Positions 28,401-37,044 of a stretch of DNA of 64,000 nt are shown piece by piece (the first letter of the stretch is position 1; the number at the start of each line of letters is the position of its first letter). A model generated the notes under the pieces. That model saw nothing but the letters and a program-made list of their open reading frames with translations. It was not told the DNA's origin and searched no databases. A program made the position numbers and the translations under genes. Source of the DNA: an uncultured Phocaeicola sp. (lineage in GTDB: Bacteria > Bacteroidota > Bacteroidia > Bacteroidales > Bacteroidaceae); NCBI GenBank assembly GCA_944320885.1, contig CALUJE010000016.1, positions 1-64,000 on the forward strand, read 5' to 3'.

Positions 28401-28502
28401 CACCTCATTTACCTCCGGGTCACGCCATTCGTTGAAAGTCTGTGCCATTGTCTGTGCCACACACCCCACAAACAATAACGGAAGCAATCTTTTTACCTTC
28501 AT
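25413..28502 (-). CDS. Secreted GH2 beta-galactosidase (LacZ-like)
   Basis: 1029 residues with signal peptide (cleavage near AQTMA-QTF), so it is exported, unlike E. coli LacZ. Domain order is sugar-binding, immunoglobulin-like, TIM barrel (about 340-620), then the C-terminal beta-sandwich. The acid/base is Glu465 in SMGNEAGFG and the nucleophile Glu528 in IQCEYAHAMGNS. It cleaves terminal beta-galactose from glycans in the periplasm or at the surface; the exact linkage is not predictable. No SusCD partner of its own is adjacent, and the upstream locus is separated by a terminator. Confidence 0.93.
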   Translation of the reverse strand: MKVKRLLPLLFVGCVAQTMAQTFNEWRDPEVNEVNRAPMHTSYFAFGNEKEALMGDKTQQENYLSLNGLWKFNWVKDADMRPTDFYQKDFDDSKWGTMPVPGLWELNGYGDPIYINVGYAWREHFKNNPPEVPVKENHVGSYRRTVVVPDTWKGKQVFIHLGSVTSNVYLWVNGRFVGYSEDSKLEAEFDVTPYLKKGENLIAFQTFRWCDGTYLEDQDFFRLSGVGRDCYLYAREKKRIQDIRITPELDEAYRDAQLAVQLDLQGKGQVNLRLLDAEGKEIASTSVSGKGILKTGIAVQNPKKWTAETPYLYTLLAEYVSGKEVKEVIPVKVGFRKVEIKNGQLCVNGQPVLIKGANRHEMDPNSGYVVSRERMLQDIRIMKEMNINAVRTCHYPDDAYWYELCDKYGIYMVAEANIESHGMGYGDKTLAKREDYRLAHLQRDKRNVQRNFNHPSVIIWSMGNEAGFGPNFEECYRWTKKEDPSRPVMYERAEKNEFTDIYCPMYLGYEGSEKYAKGNDPRPLIQCEYAHAMGNSQGGFKEYWDLVRKYPKYQGGFIWDFVDQSLLVHREDGKTFYGYTGDWNDYDSKGDQNFCNNGLIAPDRTWNPHAYEVQRIYQSVWTEPKDLNAGKLNVYNEYAFRNLDNYYMVWTLLADGKPVQSGTVNELNVAPGERMEVTLPYTLYNICPQAEVLLNTEFRLKKAEPLLEAGFTIAKNQLVVREGKQGELVPDKNVTVYPLKELTIDTANEKGLVVEGNGCEWIFGKNDGFLCSYVVNGAEQLAEGGKLTPNFWRAPTDNDMGANLHKKMAAWNNPGYKLMALDAKNENGYVVVTAKYQLEKVAAELTLTYTLYKEGAVKVNQTMKKTGKGPDMFRFGMQMQVPAAMEYIEYYGRGPVENYSDRKSAADLGIYKQTVTEQFYSYIRPQENGNKCDVRWWKLMRKGGYGLKLEGEGPLSVSALHYSIGQLDDGKEKNNRHSELLVPENLTNWCIDKVQLGLGCVTSWGAVPRKEYRIPMGDYSFTFLLQPIR

Positions 28503-28627
28503 ACAATCAATAATGTTTTATAGTTTAATAAATTGGTTAAGTATTAAATGCAATGCAAGATAGTTATTTTTTAAGAATAGAGTATGTATACAATAGATTT
28601 TTATAAACTTACACCTCTTCATATGAC

Positions 28628-28670
28628 AAAAAACCGCTACAGTTCATGCAAGATGAACTTATAGCGGTTT
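28628..28670 (-). terminator. Terminator of the SusCD-TlpA-S46 locus
   Basis: AAACCGCTA (28631-28639) pairs with TAGCGGTTT (28662-28670), with AGTTCAT/ATGAACT inside. On the minus strand it ends in six T (28633-28628), closing the operon before the GH2 gene. Confidence 0.85.
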
Positions 28671-28698
28671 CTGATAAAAGGAGAGAGAAGAGATTAAG

Positions 28699-28860
28699 TT
28701 ATTTCACCAAAGAACTTAAAATATCCTTTATTTCCGGATCGGAAGGACGTGGCGCATTGGCTTTCAGAATACGCCCCTCTGTATCCAACAATATAAAACG
28801 GGGGATACCGTTTATGATATATTTTTGAATCTTTAGATCCCATATACAATTGAATGCCTT
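28699..28860 (-). pseudogene. TlpA-family protein, C-terminal remnant
   Basis: An open stretch of about 53 codons after a TGA at 28861-28863 reads KYIINGIPRFILLDTEG and then NAPRPSDPEIKDILSSLVK, the cis-Pro and C-terminal part of a TlpA/thioredoxin-like protein. No start codon or CxxC motif is left. It differs clearly from the two complete TlpA proteins upstream, so it is the tail of a third gene. Confidence 0.75.
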
Positions 28861-28914
28861 TCAATTTATTATAAAATAAAAGGTCATAAGAATTACTATA
28901 ATAAACAGAACATC

Positions 28915-30021
28915 CTAATTAAAAAGTTCTTCAATAAAAGTCTGTAACTTTTCACCCCGTAATCCTCGGGCAATGATTTTTCCATTCGGATCAATTACCC
29001 ATATTGCCGGAATAGCTTGTACACCATATAAGTCACTCACTTGTTGTTTTAAATCACCAACCAAAATGCCATGGTGCCACAACATATTGTCTTGTTTGAC
29101 TGCCTCCCTCCACTTTTGCTCATCCTGATCTAACGATACTGAAAATACTTCTAAACCTCTTCTATTAAACCGTTGATATAATGCTTTGACAAATTTCGTT
29201 TCAGCCCGACATGGGAAACACCAAGAAGCCCAAAAGTCCAAAATCACATACTTTCCCCGAAATGAAGACAAAGAGATGGAATCTCCATCTAAAGATACAA
29301 CCGTAAACAATGGGGCTTCTGCTCCCGGAGCTGTACGCCGCAACACATCCCTGCGGACTTGCATAGCTTGATAATAAGTATTATCCTTCATTTCCGGCTG
29401 AAATTGTCCAAGGATACCGTCTATTTGCTCTGCTGTATCAGCAATCAATGTGTTCCAAGCAACATACAAAGCAACTAATGAACGCCCGTCACTATTCAAG
29501 GAGTCCAAATAAGCGTCCATACGCTGATCATATTCTGCCATAACTTCTTTCCGTTTCTGTTTTTGACCAGCCTCATCCAAAGCCTTCATTTTTGAAGAAA
29601 AAAGTTGTTGTTCACGCCAATGTCCCAACTGTTCTCTGTACAAACAATACTGTCGCCATTCTTCATTAGCCCTTGTGCCCGAAGGACGGGAGAAGAACAG
29701 AGAATCGGCATGTCCCTCAATGCTTACACTACCCGGCTCGGCAAAAAATATAGGACGTGCAGGATTATTGCCAAACTGCAATTCATAAGCTTCGCCACAT
29801 GCGGGCACTGTAATCGTAAAGTTTCCATCCACAGATTTTCCACTCTGCAAAGTCTTTATGGTCCGGCCTTTCTGAGCTTGGATAACTTGTACGGGAACTT
29901 CCCCCTGCATACCACGAATATACCCTTTAACTTGACACATTCGAGAATCTTTACTTTGAGCTTGTGCTTGCAAAGCAAAGCACAAGCCTATCAAACCCAC
30001 CAATAATATACACTTCTTCAT
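28915..30021 (-). CDS. DUF4369/TlpA-like thiol-disulfide oxidoreductase
   Basis: 368 residues. Signal peptide (about 1-22), a DUF4369-like N-terminal domain (about 28-125: VKGYIRGMQGEVPVQVI), a helical linker, and a C-terminal AhpC/TSA-thioredoxin domain (about 230-368) with active site WCFPC and cis-Pro in VQAIPAIWVIDPNG. It should reduce or exchange disulfides in the periplasm. It starts 4 bp after the S46 gene and is a paralogue of the lipoprotein TlpA two genes upstream. Confidence 0.9.
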   Translation of the reverse strand: MKKCILLVGLIGLCFALQAQAQSKDSRMCQVKGYIRGMQGEVPVQVIQAQKGRTIKTLQSGKSVDGNFTITVPACGEAYELQFGNNPARPIFFAEPGSVSIEGHADSLFFSRPSGTRANEEWRQYCLYREQLGHWREQQLFSSKMKALDEAGQKQKRKEVMAEYDQRMDAYLDSLNSDGRSLVALYVAWNTLIADTAEQIDGILGQFQPEMKDNTYYQAMQVRRDVLRRTAPGAEAPLFTVVSLDGDSISLSSFRGKYVILDFWASWCFPCRAETKFVKALYQRFNRRGLEVFSVSLDQDEQKWREAVKQDNMLWHHGILVGDLKQQVSDLYGVQAIPAIWVIDPNGKIIARGLRGEKLQTFIEELFN

Positions 30022-30025
30022 AACA

Positions 30026-32143
30026 TCATTTTTTTAATATTTCATCTACCAGTCTCTTCATTCCTGCATATTTCTCGGTAATAAAGAGCAAGTAACGAAC
30101 ATCCAAACAAATAACCCGATGTAAATTTTGGTCATAATTGAAATCACGCGTCATAGATTCCCAATTGCAATCAAAAACCAAACCTATCAACTCACCTTGG
30201 GCATTCAACATCGGACTTCCTGAATTTCCTCCTGTCACATCGCCATTGGTAATAAAATCAACAGGAACATCTCCATTAATCGCATAGGTCCCAAAGTCTT
30301 TCTGCTGCCACAACGATTTCAATTTCGATGGTAAACGAAATTCAGGATTATCAGGCTGTTCTTTAGCCATCACTCCACTCAGCATTGTCTGGAAAGGTTT
30401 CTCCGTTCCATCTGGCAACAACAAATCACAAACTGTACCATAGGATAAACGTATCGTTTTATCTGCATTGGGATAATAATCACCGGCACGAAAATCCGGC
30501 AACATCCGAGCATATTCAATAAGCGCCTGACTGGACTTTTCTTTTTTCTCATTAATTTGATTGAACAGCATCTTACGTTTTTCTTCCATCTGTTCCATAA
30601 CCCGATAAGCCATGTCCTCCTTAATGTTATACTGCTTATCCATTACCGCTTTCAACAAACGTTCCTGAGTAGAAAATACAGACTTCTCGTACATTTCATT
30701 TACAAACAGATCTATATCTCCTCCATAATCACTTTCAATCTTCTGAAAGAAATCAGGCAACAAATCTTGACAAACATTCTCCTTCAACACCCGAAAAAGT
30801 TCCTTGGTAACAGTACGATCTACTTGCTCATCATAATCCTTATAGTGCATCTTGATGTTGGTTATAAAATTCTTCTTCATAGCATCATCCTTCTGTTGCA
30901 CTTGGGGAATAATGCTTCCAAAACCATTGATAAAATTCAGCATATCACAACCATTATTAAATACTTCACTATAATATGTCAGAGCCGAATTGTAGGGAGC
31001 AGCTTCATGAATACCTGTTTCAATGGTTTTCAACATCTGTGAATAACGGCTTTTCTGTTCAATCGTCATCCCCGAAGCAATAAATGCTTGTTCTGATGCC
31101 TTTTTCTTTTGGCAAATATCCAATCGGTCAATCCACTCGTTCATACCAACGGCATTTTTACAGTAATTGGCCGAAGCCGCAAACTTTGCTGCATACTTGA
31201 TACGGATAGCCTCATTTTGAGCCATGAACGATTTCAAAATCTTCTGCCGGGCTGTACGAACCTTTATCATTGCCGGATTCAAGACATTACGTTTTTCCCA
31301 AATCTCAGCAGAAGTAGCATTCCTATCCGTGTAACCGGGAAAACCTATTGACATGGCAAAACTACCCTTCTCAAAACCTTTATCCGATACTTTCAGATAG
31401 ACATCCGGGTGATAGACTACATTCTTCGGATGATAAGGACGCCCTTTTCCATCTGGCGAAACATAAACACGCAAATAAGCAAAGTCACATCCATGTCGGG
31501 GCCAAGTCCAGTTGTCTGTCTCTCCACCAAACTTAGCAATTTCGTAAGGTGGCGCACCCACCAACCGTACATCTTCAAAAATCTGCATAACATACAGGAC
31601 ATGCAAAGTGTTATTTCGATAGCTCCGAATACTGACTTTTAATCCTGGAAATTCTCGTTGATAACGGTCTGCAAACTCTTGTACCAATTGATAAGTATTC
31701 TTTTTAGTACCACGCTTTGCTTGCAAATAAGTATTAACATCTTTGGATACCTCTCGGATCTTCCGATTAATAATCAAACGACAACCCTTCAATGGAATTT
31801 CTTTATCTCTCGAAGAAGCCCAAAAACCATCACGCAGATAATTATGTTCTTCTGAACTGTTCTGTTGCAAACCATCATAAGCACAATGATAATTGGTCAG
31901 AACTAAACCATCTGCTGAAATAAAAGAAGCTGTACCATTGCCATTGAACGAAATAATCGCTTGGCTCAAATCATCGACAATCTGCTCTGCAGAAAGTTGT
32001 AAGCCCAGTTTTTTCATACGAGCTTCATTGTTTTGCTTCAGTCCGGGAAGTAGCCACATACCCTCATCGGCTAGAACTGCTGATGAGGACATGCACAACA
32101 ACATACATCCGACTAACCATTTTTTAGTAAACATAGCTGTCAT
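30026..32143 (-). CDS. S46-family dipeptidyl-peptidase (DPP7/DPP11 type)
   Basis: 705 residues with signal peptide cut near LADEG. The serine-protease parts are His86 in LTNYHCAYDG and Ser641 in GGNSGSPM; the Asp is probably in PRHGCDFAYLRVY. S46 enzymes cut dipeptides from peptide N-termini in the periplasm of Bacteroidetes. Arg666 (NWESMTRD) stands where, as I recall, DPP7 has Gly and DPP11 has Arg, which would mean preference for Asp/Glu at P1. ATGA overlap with the upstream TlpA gene (32140-32143) shows tight coupling; an alternative start is the Met at 32134. Confidence 0.92.
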   Translation of the reverse strand: MTAMFTKKWLVGCMLLCMSSSAVLADEGMWLLPGLKQNNEARMKKLGLQLSAEQIVDDLSQAIISFNGNGTASFISADGLVLTNYHCAYDGLQQNSSEEHNYLRDGFWASSRDKEIPLKGCRLIINRKIREVSKDVNTYLQAKRGTKKNTYQLVQEFADRYQREFPGLKVSIRSYRNNTLHVLYVMQIFEDVRLVGAPPYEIAKFGGETDNWTWPRHGCDFAYLRVYVSPDGKGRPYHPKNVVYHPDVYLKVSDKGFEKGSFAMSIGFPGYTDRNATSAEIWEKRNVLNPAMIKVRTARQKILKSFMAQNEAIRIKYAAKFAASANYCKNAVGMNEWIDRLDICQKKKASEQAFIASGMTIEQKSRYSQMLKTIETGIHEAAPYNSALTYYSEVFNNGCDMLNFINGFGSIIPQVQQKDDAMKKNFITNIKMHYKDYDEQVDRTVTKELFRVLKENVCQDLLPDFFQKIESDYGGDIDLFVNEMYEKSVFSTQERLLKAVMDKQYNIKEDMAYRVMEQMEEKRKMLFNQINEKKEKSSQALIEYARMLPDFRAGDYYPNADKTIRLSYGTVCDLLLPDGTEKPFQTMLSGVMAKEQPDNPEFRLPSKLKSLWQQKDFGTYAINGDVPVDFITNGDVTGGNSGSPMLNAQGELIGLVFDCNWESMTRDFNYDQNLHRVICLDVRYLLFITEKYAGMKRLVDEILKK

Positions 32144-33252
32144 TTTTTAGTAAACAATTCTTCACAAAAGGCTACTACGCGATCTCCCTTAGTTTCTTGA
32201 CACAAGATTTTTCCATCCGGATCTATTACCCAAAACGCTGGAATACCATCTATTCCATAGAGTTGAGCTACGGGCGTAAATTTACCACCTTTCAGCAATT
32301 GACAACCTTGCTTCCACTCCATACCGTCATCTTTAATAGCCTTCAACCAAGCATCCTTATCATCATCTAATGACACTGAAAATACCTCCAAACCTTGTGC
32401 ATTATATTTTTTGTAAATACCCTTTATACATTCTGTAGCAGCACGACAAGGAGCACACCAAGAAGCCCAAAAATCTAAAATCACATACTTCCCTCGGAAT
32501 GAAGATAATGAGATTTCTCCACCATCAACTGTTTTTACTTTAAAATCAGGCGCAATGGCACCTGGAGCAATCTTACGCAAAACATCTGCCTTTACCTTCA
32601 TCTCCTTATAATAACGATTTTCTTTTAAATCTGGGAATTTGGCCAAAATACCATCCATCTCATTATACTTCCATTTCCACATTTTATTATAATAAAGGTA
32701 TAGACCAAATACGGACTTTGGATCAGAATTGGCCACAGAGTCTTCATAATGTATACGTTTGGCCTCCAATTCCTGAAATAAACTTATATTCTTTACCCTC
32801 TTGACACTGTCAGGAAGTTGCTCAGCATTCAATGCGGCCCGAAGGCGATTACCTTCTTGAGCCAACTCAGCATTAAACCGTTGGTAAGCAGCCCACTTAT
32901 CATTATCCGGTGTTCCTTTTACCTCTGCCTGATACAGAGAGTCTACGTTTCCTGTAATTTCAATATTTCCTTGCTCTGCAAAGAAAGAAAGAGAAAAACG
33001 TTGATTACCAATTTTCAGCTCATATTTTTCACCCCACAAATCCTGAGGTAATTCAAAATTGAAATGACCATTATCTATTTGTGCCTGCATAACAGTATCT
33101 CGCGTGAATTCCCCGGTACTGCGCAATACATAAATAGAATCTTGACCTTCCATTCCGCGTATAGTTCCATCAATACGACAAACATTCTCACTAGAACATG
33201 CAGCCAATATACATATTCCCAAAAAACCTGCAAAACTGCTTAACTTTTTCAT
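32140..33252 (-). CDS. DUF4369/TlpA-like thiol-disulfide oxidoreductase, lipoprotein
   Basis: 370 residues. Lipobox ILAAC (Cys19), so lipid-anchored. N-terminal DUF4369-like domain (IDGTIRGMEGQDSIYVL), helical middle, and C-terminal thioredoxin domain with WCAPC and IDGIPAFWVIDPDG. Overall similar to the TlpA at 28915-30021, so the pair arose by duplication around the S46 gene. Its stop overlaps the S46 start by 4 bp. Confidence 0.9.
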   Translation of the reverse strand: MKKLSSFAGFLGICILAACSSENVCRIDGTIRGMEGQDSIYVLRSTGEFTRDTVMQAQIDNGHFNFELPQDLWGEKYELKIGNQRFSLSFFAEQGNIEITGNVDSLYQAEVKGTPDNDKWAAYQRFNAELAQEGNRLRAALNAEQLPDSVKRVKNISLFQELEAKRIHYEDSVANSDPKSVFGLYLYYNKMWKWKYNEMDGILAKFPDLKENRYYKEMKVKADVLRKIAPGAIAPDFKVKTVDGGEISLSSFRGKYVILDFWASWCAPCRAATECIKGIYKKYNAQGLEVFSVSLDDDKDAWLKAIKDDGMEWKQGCQLLKGGKFTPVAQLYGIDGIPAFWVIDPDGKILCQETKGDRVVAFCEELFTKK

Positions 33253-33323
33253 AATCTTTTTATTGCTTTTATTTTATATTTGGCAGAAACATTCGCCAGT
33301 TCTTATAACAACAAATTCTCTTA

Positions 33324-34826
33324 TTACTGATTTTTGTAAGACAAATGGGTAATCTTCTTGAAACCGTCATACGTCTTGATTTGATCTACCATGATTTCAC
33401 CATCAGTAATTATAATGGGGCATTCTAACAACTTACCTTCTCCGGTTGTCGGATTGTAAATGCCAACATATAGATTCTTTCCAAAATTGTCACCATCTAC
33501 ATCATAGAGATATAACAAATTTATCTTATAACCTTCCTGAAGCAAATTATCCGGTAAGGTATAGCGTACGATTGAAGTGTTCTGTGTCTTAAAGTTACAC
33601 ATTCTGATTTCTGTATCCAAAGCGTAATAGAGCAAATAATTATGCTTACCGAAAGCAAATGCATTTGCTTCCTCAATAGCGAAACAATCACTGATATCAT
33701 ACTTTCCAACCCCACAATTTCCATCGTCTGCATTCTTCAAATTACATTCATAAACCGAATACTTCTCTTGGTTTTCGGGATTATGCATGACGCATAACCA
33801 TTTATTTTCAAAGCCACGATCAGCAAACAACATGTCTTCACCCACATGATTCATGTCGAAAATAGCTGAAGCGCCTGCTTCCTTAAACTTAGCGACGACA
33901 CCTGTATAGTGACAATACAAAAATCGTTTCTGTAACCTGTCATAGAAAACTCCCCCATAATTACCATGCGTTTCTGTGGCTATATAAGGCTCTGCATAAT
34001 AGGGTTCACCAAATACCGGTACTCCAAAGCTGACAAATGAAGATTCATTAGTTGCTCGATAAATCACGCCGTCATTAATCATCCAAATGGATGAACCTTT
34101 CGAGATACAGGCTTGAAAATCTATATCCTCATGATTTAATACTGGGTCGAACATTTCGGCATAACTACGGGCATAGCCCAAGTTACTAGCCTTTGCCAAA
34201 CAGCCGCCTTCAGATCCATGTGTACAAACATAGATACTGGGGCCTCCCCAAGTGAAACGAACCATACCCGGAGCACCAGCTATCCTATGCCCGTTCGTTT
34301 GAGAGAATATGTTATGTTGTACCTTATCCTTTGTTGCATCCGGCACTATACGATTATTGACCAATATGCTTACATCTGTCGAATCAGCATCACCATGCAT
34401 CACCATCAATCCTACGGGGGCAAACGACTCAATTGTCAAATCACGTAGAATTGTCTCGAACACTCCATTTTGTTTGTCAAATACCTTCAAACTAAGCTTA
34501 TAGTTTCCAACAGGTGTCTGCACCTTGTAATTCAATCTGCGTTCTGTTCCGACTACATCATTGACAACCCTTCCTATTTCTGGGTTGGGTAAAGGATTGC
34601 TTTGGAAGATTCTCCATTCATATGTCAGATTCGAGTCGTCTTTTCCCTGCTTTACGGCAGGATCTATCACTAAATAATCAAATTGAGTCACCCGATAAGA
34701 GTCCAAAATCTCTGTTGAATCAATCTCTATAGGATTTAAATCCGAGTAAACATAATTACCCTCATCATCCAAGCAAGAACCAAACAAAAAGATTCCTATA
34801 AATAATATCCATAGCTTTGTTTTCAT
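33324..34826 (-). CDS. PKD-like family surface lipoprotein
   Basis: 500 residues, lipobox FGSC (Cys18). The N-terminal part DSYRVTQFDYLVIDP and LTYEWRIF matches PKD-like lipoproteins that accompany certain SusCD pairs. The C-terminal part has repeated beta-strand blocks like a propeller. Placed fourth after SusC in the operon, the slot usually held by SusE/SusF-type ligand-binding surface proteins, so it probably helps capture substrate outside the cell. Confidence 0.8.
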   Translation of the reverse strand: MKTKLWILFIGIFLFGSCLDDEGNYVYSDLNPIEIDSTEILDSYRVTQFDYLVIDPAVKQGKDDSNLTYEWRIFQSNPLPNPEIGRVVNDVVGTERRLNYKVQTPVGNYKLSLKVFDKQNGVFETILRDLTIESFAPVGLMVMHGDADSTDVSILVNNRIVPDATKDKVQHNIFSQTNGHRIAGAPGMVRFTWGGPSIYVCTHGSEGGCLAKASNLGYARSYAEMFDPVLNHEDIDFQACISKGSSIWMINDGVIYRATNESSFVSFGVPVFGEPYYAEPYIATETHGNYGGVFYDRLQKRFLYCHYTGVVAKFKEAGASAIFDMNHVGEDMLFADRGFENKWLCVMHNPENQEKYSVYECNLKNADDGNCGVGKYDISDCFAIEEANAFAFGKHNYLLYYALDTEIRMCNFKTQNTSIVRYTLPDNLLQEGYKINLLYLYDVDGDNFGKNLYVGIYNPTTGEGKLLECPIIITDGEIMVDQIKTYDGFKKITHLSYKNQ

Positions 34827-34843
34827 AACTTATTCTTTTTTCA

Positions 34844-35572
34844 TTATACATTTTCAGGAAATGAAACGAGTCCCAATTCATCACTCAAAGGCTCCTCATG
34901 CGTTTGATTATATTCATACAAGGCCGCACGAACCTTCCTATTGTATTCCTTGAATGTAAGATAATCGCCCAACGGAGGCAACTCGTCAAATCCTAGTGAT
35001 TGCAAGATAAATACATAACGTGTTTCTGTATATTCTCCAAAATAACGAAAATAACTATCAAAACCTGTATACCAATTATCTGGCATAATCATCGTATCCC
35101 CCCATAAAAAGATACCTTTATCCACATCAGAAAAACCTATTCCAAAATACTGATTAGGCTCAATATTCAATTCCAATCGTACGATGGTATCTTTCAAACC
35201 GGCCCGATAAACGACCAAAGGGACATCAACTTTAAAACTATCTGCCGGAATGTAACAAGACTCCAATTTATAATTTTCAGCTTTTGCCGTTGTACCTTCG
35301 GCGTTGACTCTGAACGTAACTTCACGGTCAAAAGGCGCTGACCGTCCAATGACACGCATCTTGAACCACAGAGTATCCTCCGTGCAATCATCTCCTTTCA
35401 ATGGGAATGATAAAATCAACGAATCTCTCGGCGTATTATCACGACCAGATGTAGGCATTTCAAACACCAAATAAGCATCTTCCCCATATAGTTCTACTTC
35501 ATTCTTTTCACAGGAAGAAAACAAAAAAGTCAGTAGCACCACCGGCAACAGTCTTTCTATATAATAATTCAT
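34844..35572 (-). CDS. DUF4843 lipoprotein
   Basis: About 242 residues from the ATG at 35572; an earlier in-frame ATG at 35590 is possible but lies ahead of the signal peptide. Lipobox LFSSC. It is followed by ELYGEDAYLVFEMP and beta-rich sequence (FRVNAEGTTAKAENYKLES) typical of DUF4843, a domain common beside SusD in peptide- or iron-linked loci. It ends in NQTHEEPLSDELGLVSF. Probable accessory subunit of the outer-membrane complex. Confidence 0.82.
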   Translation of the reverse strand: MNYYIERLLPVVLLTFLFSSCEKNEVELYGEDAYLVFEMPTSGRDNTPRDSLILSFPLKGDDCTEDTLWFKMRVIGRSAPFDREVTFRVNAEGTTAKAENYKLESCYIPADSFKVDVPLVVYRAGLKDTIVRLELNIEPNQYFGIGFSDVDKGIFLWGDTMIMPDNWYTGFDSYFRYFGEYTETRYVFILQSLGFDELPPLGDYLTFKEYNRKVRAALYEYNQTHEEPLSDELGLVSFPENV

Positions 35573-35598
35573 AATCCATTCTTTTAACATGATTGCAT

Positions 35599-37032
35599 TT
35601 ATTTTTCTACGTTATAATAGTCTCCAAACTCTAATTCTGAATCCGGTATCGGCAACATATAGACACCATCAGGTAACGTTTGGTAGTAACATGGGAACTT
35701 AGGCAAGTTAAGACGCTTGCAGTAATAGAATATCTGTCCTTCCATAAAGAATTCCTTAGCATATTCCTTAGTCAACTCTTCCCGTAATAGATTGACATCA
35801 GTCAAATCGGAAACAATACCACGATGACGGCGTACCTCATTCAAATATTCCATAGCTTGGACATCATCTTCTCCCATCCAACACTCAGCCATAATATAGT
35901 ACATTTCGGACAGACGAATTAATGGAATTCTTTCGGCATAATCGACCAAGTACTTCTCCGGCTGATAATACTTGTACAACTTATAGTCTCCACCTGTTTT
36001 TTCGTCTTTCATCTGGTAGAGTTTCCGATAATCCACTCCACCAACATTATTACCTTGACCCACTTCGTAACGTTCCTCAATGGAACTTTTCTGGGCGTAA
36101 AGCAATGTATTATTGTCGGCCATGAACCAATATTCTGACAAATCTCTCAAATTTCTCACATTCAAGGCAAAAATATGTTCTGTCGCATACGTATAATCCC
36201 GCTTAGCTTCATCTGTTGAAGAAGCTGCTTCCAAAGTCACCCAAGGAAATATGGCATCAGCCACAGCTAGAACATCACCTGCAGCTGCCTTTGCCGTTTC
36301 CTTGTCACCTCCCCAAAGAGCCACACGAGCTTGAAGTGCTTTTACAGCAAAATAATTGAAATGCATCTGGCGGTTATTCAGAAAATCATCATTGTCCTGC
36401 TCTTTCAAAATACCTTCACGAATGGGATCCTTCTCCAAACATTGCAACGCCTGATTAAGGTCTTCTGACAAAAAGTCCAAGATTTCCCGGCTAGTGTATA
36501 CCTTCGGCACTTCTATCTGCAACGTTTTCACATAAGGGATAGCCTCCTTATCCAAATTAGTAGCCGAAGCGAACAAGCGTAACAGGTCGAAGTGTAGATA
36601 AGCTCGCAAACCTAAAGCCTCACCTTTGATAATATTGTAGTTATCGCCAGTAAACACATCCTTATGACTGTCAATGTTATCCAACAAATTGTTCACATTG
36701 GCCAAAGTGTTGTACATCTTGCTCCAAATGTTATCGACTAACGGACGTACAGTCAGGTCCGTATAATTCCATTTCGCTGCGTTAGCATACGTACTGTTAT
36801 AGCCATAACCATTTGTCAGCACCTCCACAAAACCAAACGTCATTTCCCGTCCATACAGAGGCTCAGACTTCATCAAAGTGTAAACCCCCACAAGCGCATC
36901 CTTGAAACCGGCTTCCGTCTCAAACAAATCATCGGACTTGATTTTGGTCCGAGGCTGTACGTCCAACCACGACTCACAACCGGTCAACAATATAACAGTT
37001 CCAACCAATAAACGATATAGTATCTTTTTCAT
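35599..37032 (-). CDS. SusD/RagB-family nutrient-binding lipoprotein
   Basis: 477 residues, lipobox LLTGC, then ESWLDVQPRTK, the classical SusD start. TPR-like helices carry SusD signatures such as RAYLHFDLLRLFA and IPLIRLSEMYYIMAECWM. It forms the lid of the SusC channel. It lies 12 bp after susC. Confidence 0.95.
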   Translation of the reverse strand: MKKILYRLLVGTVILLTGCESWLDVQPRTKIKSDDLFETEAGFKDALVGVYTLMKSEPLYGREMTFGFVEVLTNGYGYNSTYANAAKWNYTDLTVRPLVDNIWSKMYNTLANVNNLLDNIDSHKDVFTGDNYNIIKGEALGLRAYLHFDLLRLFASATNLDKEAIPYVKTLQIEVPKVYTSREILDFLSEDLNQALQCLEKDPIREGILKEQDNDDFLNNRQMHFNYFAVKALQARVALWGGDKETAKAAAGDVLAVADAIFPWVTLEAASSTDEAKRDYTYATEHIFALNVRNLRDLSEYWFMADNNTLLYAQKSSIEERYEVGQGNNVGGVDYRKLYQMKDEKTGGDYKLYKYYQPEKYLVDYAERIPLIRLSEMYYIMAECWMGEDDVQAMEYLNEVRRHRGIVSDLTDVNLLREELTKEYAKEFFMEGQIFYYCKRLNLPKFPCYYQTLPDGVYMLPIPDSELEFGDYYNVEK

Positions 37033-37044
37033 TGTACAAAGTCT

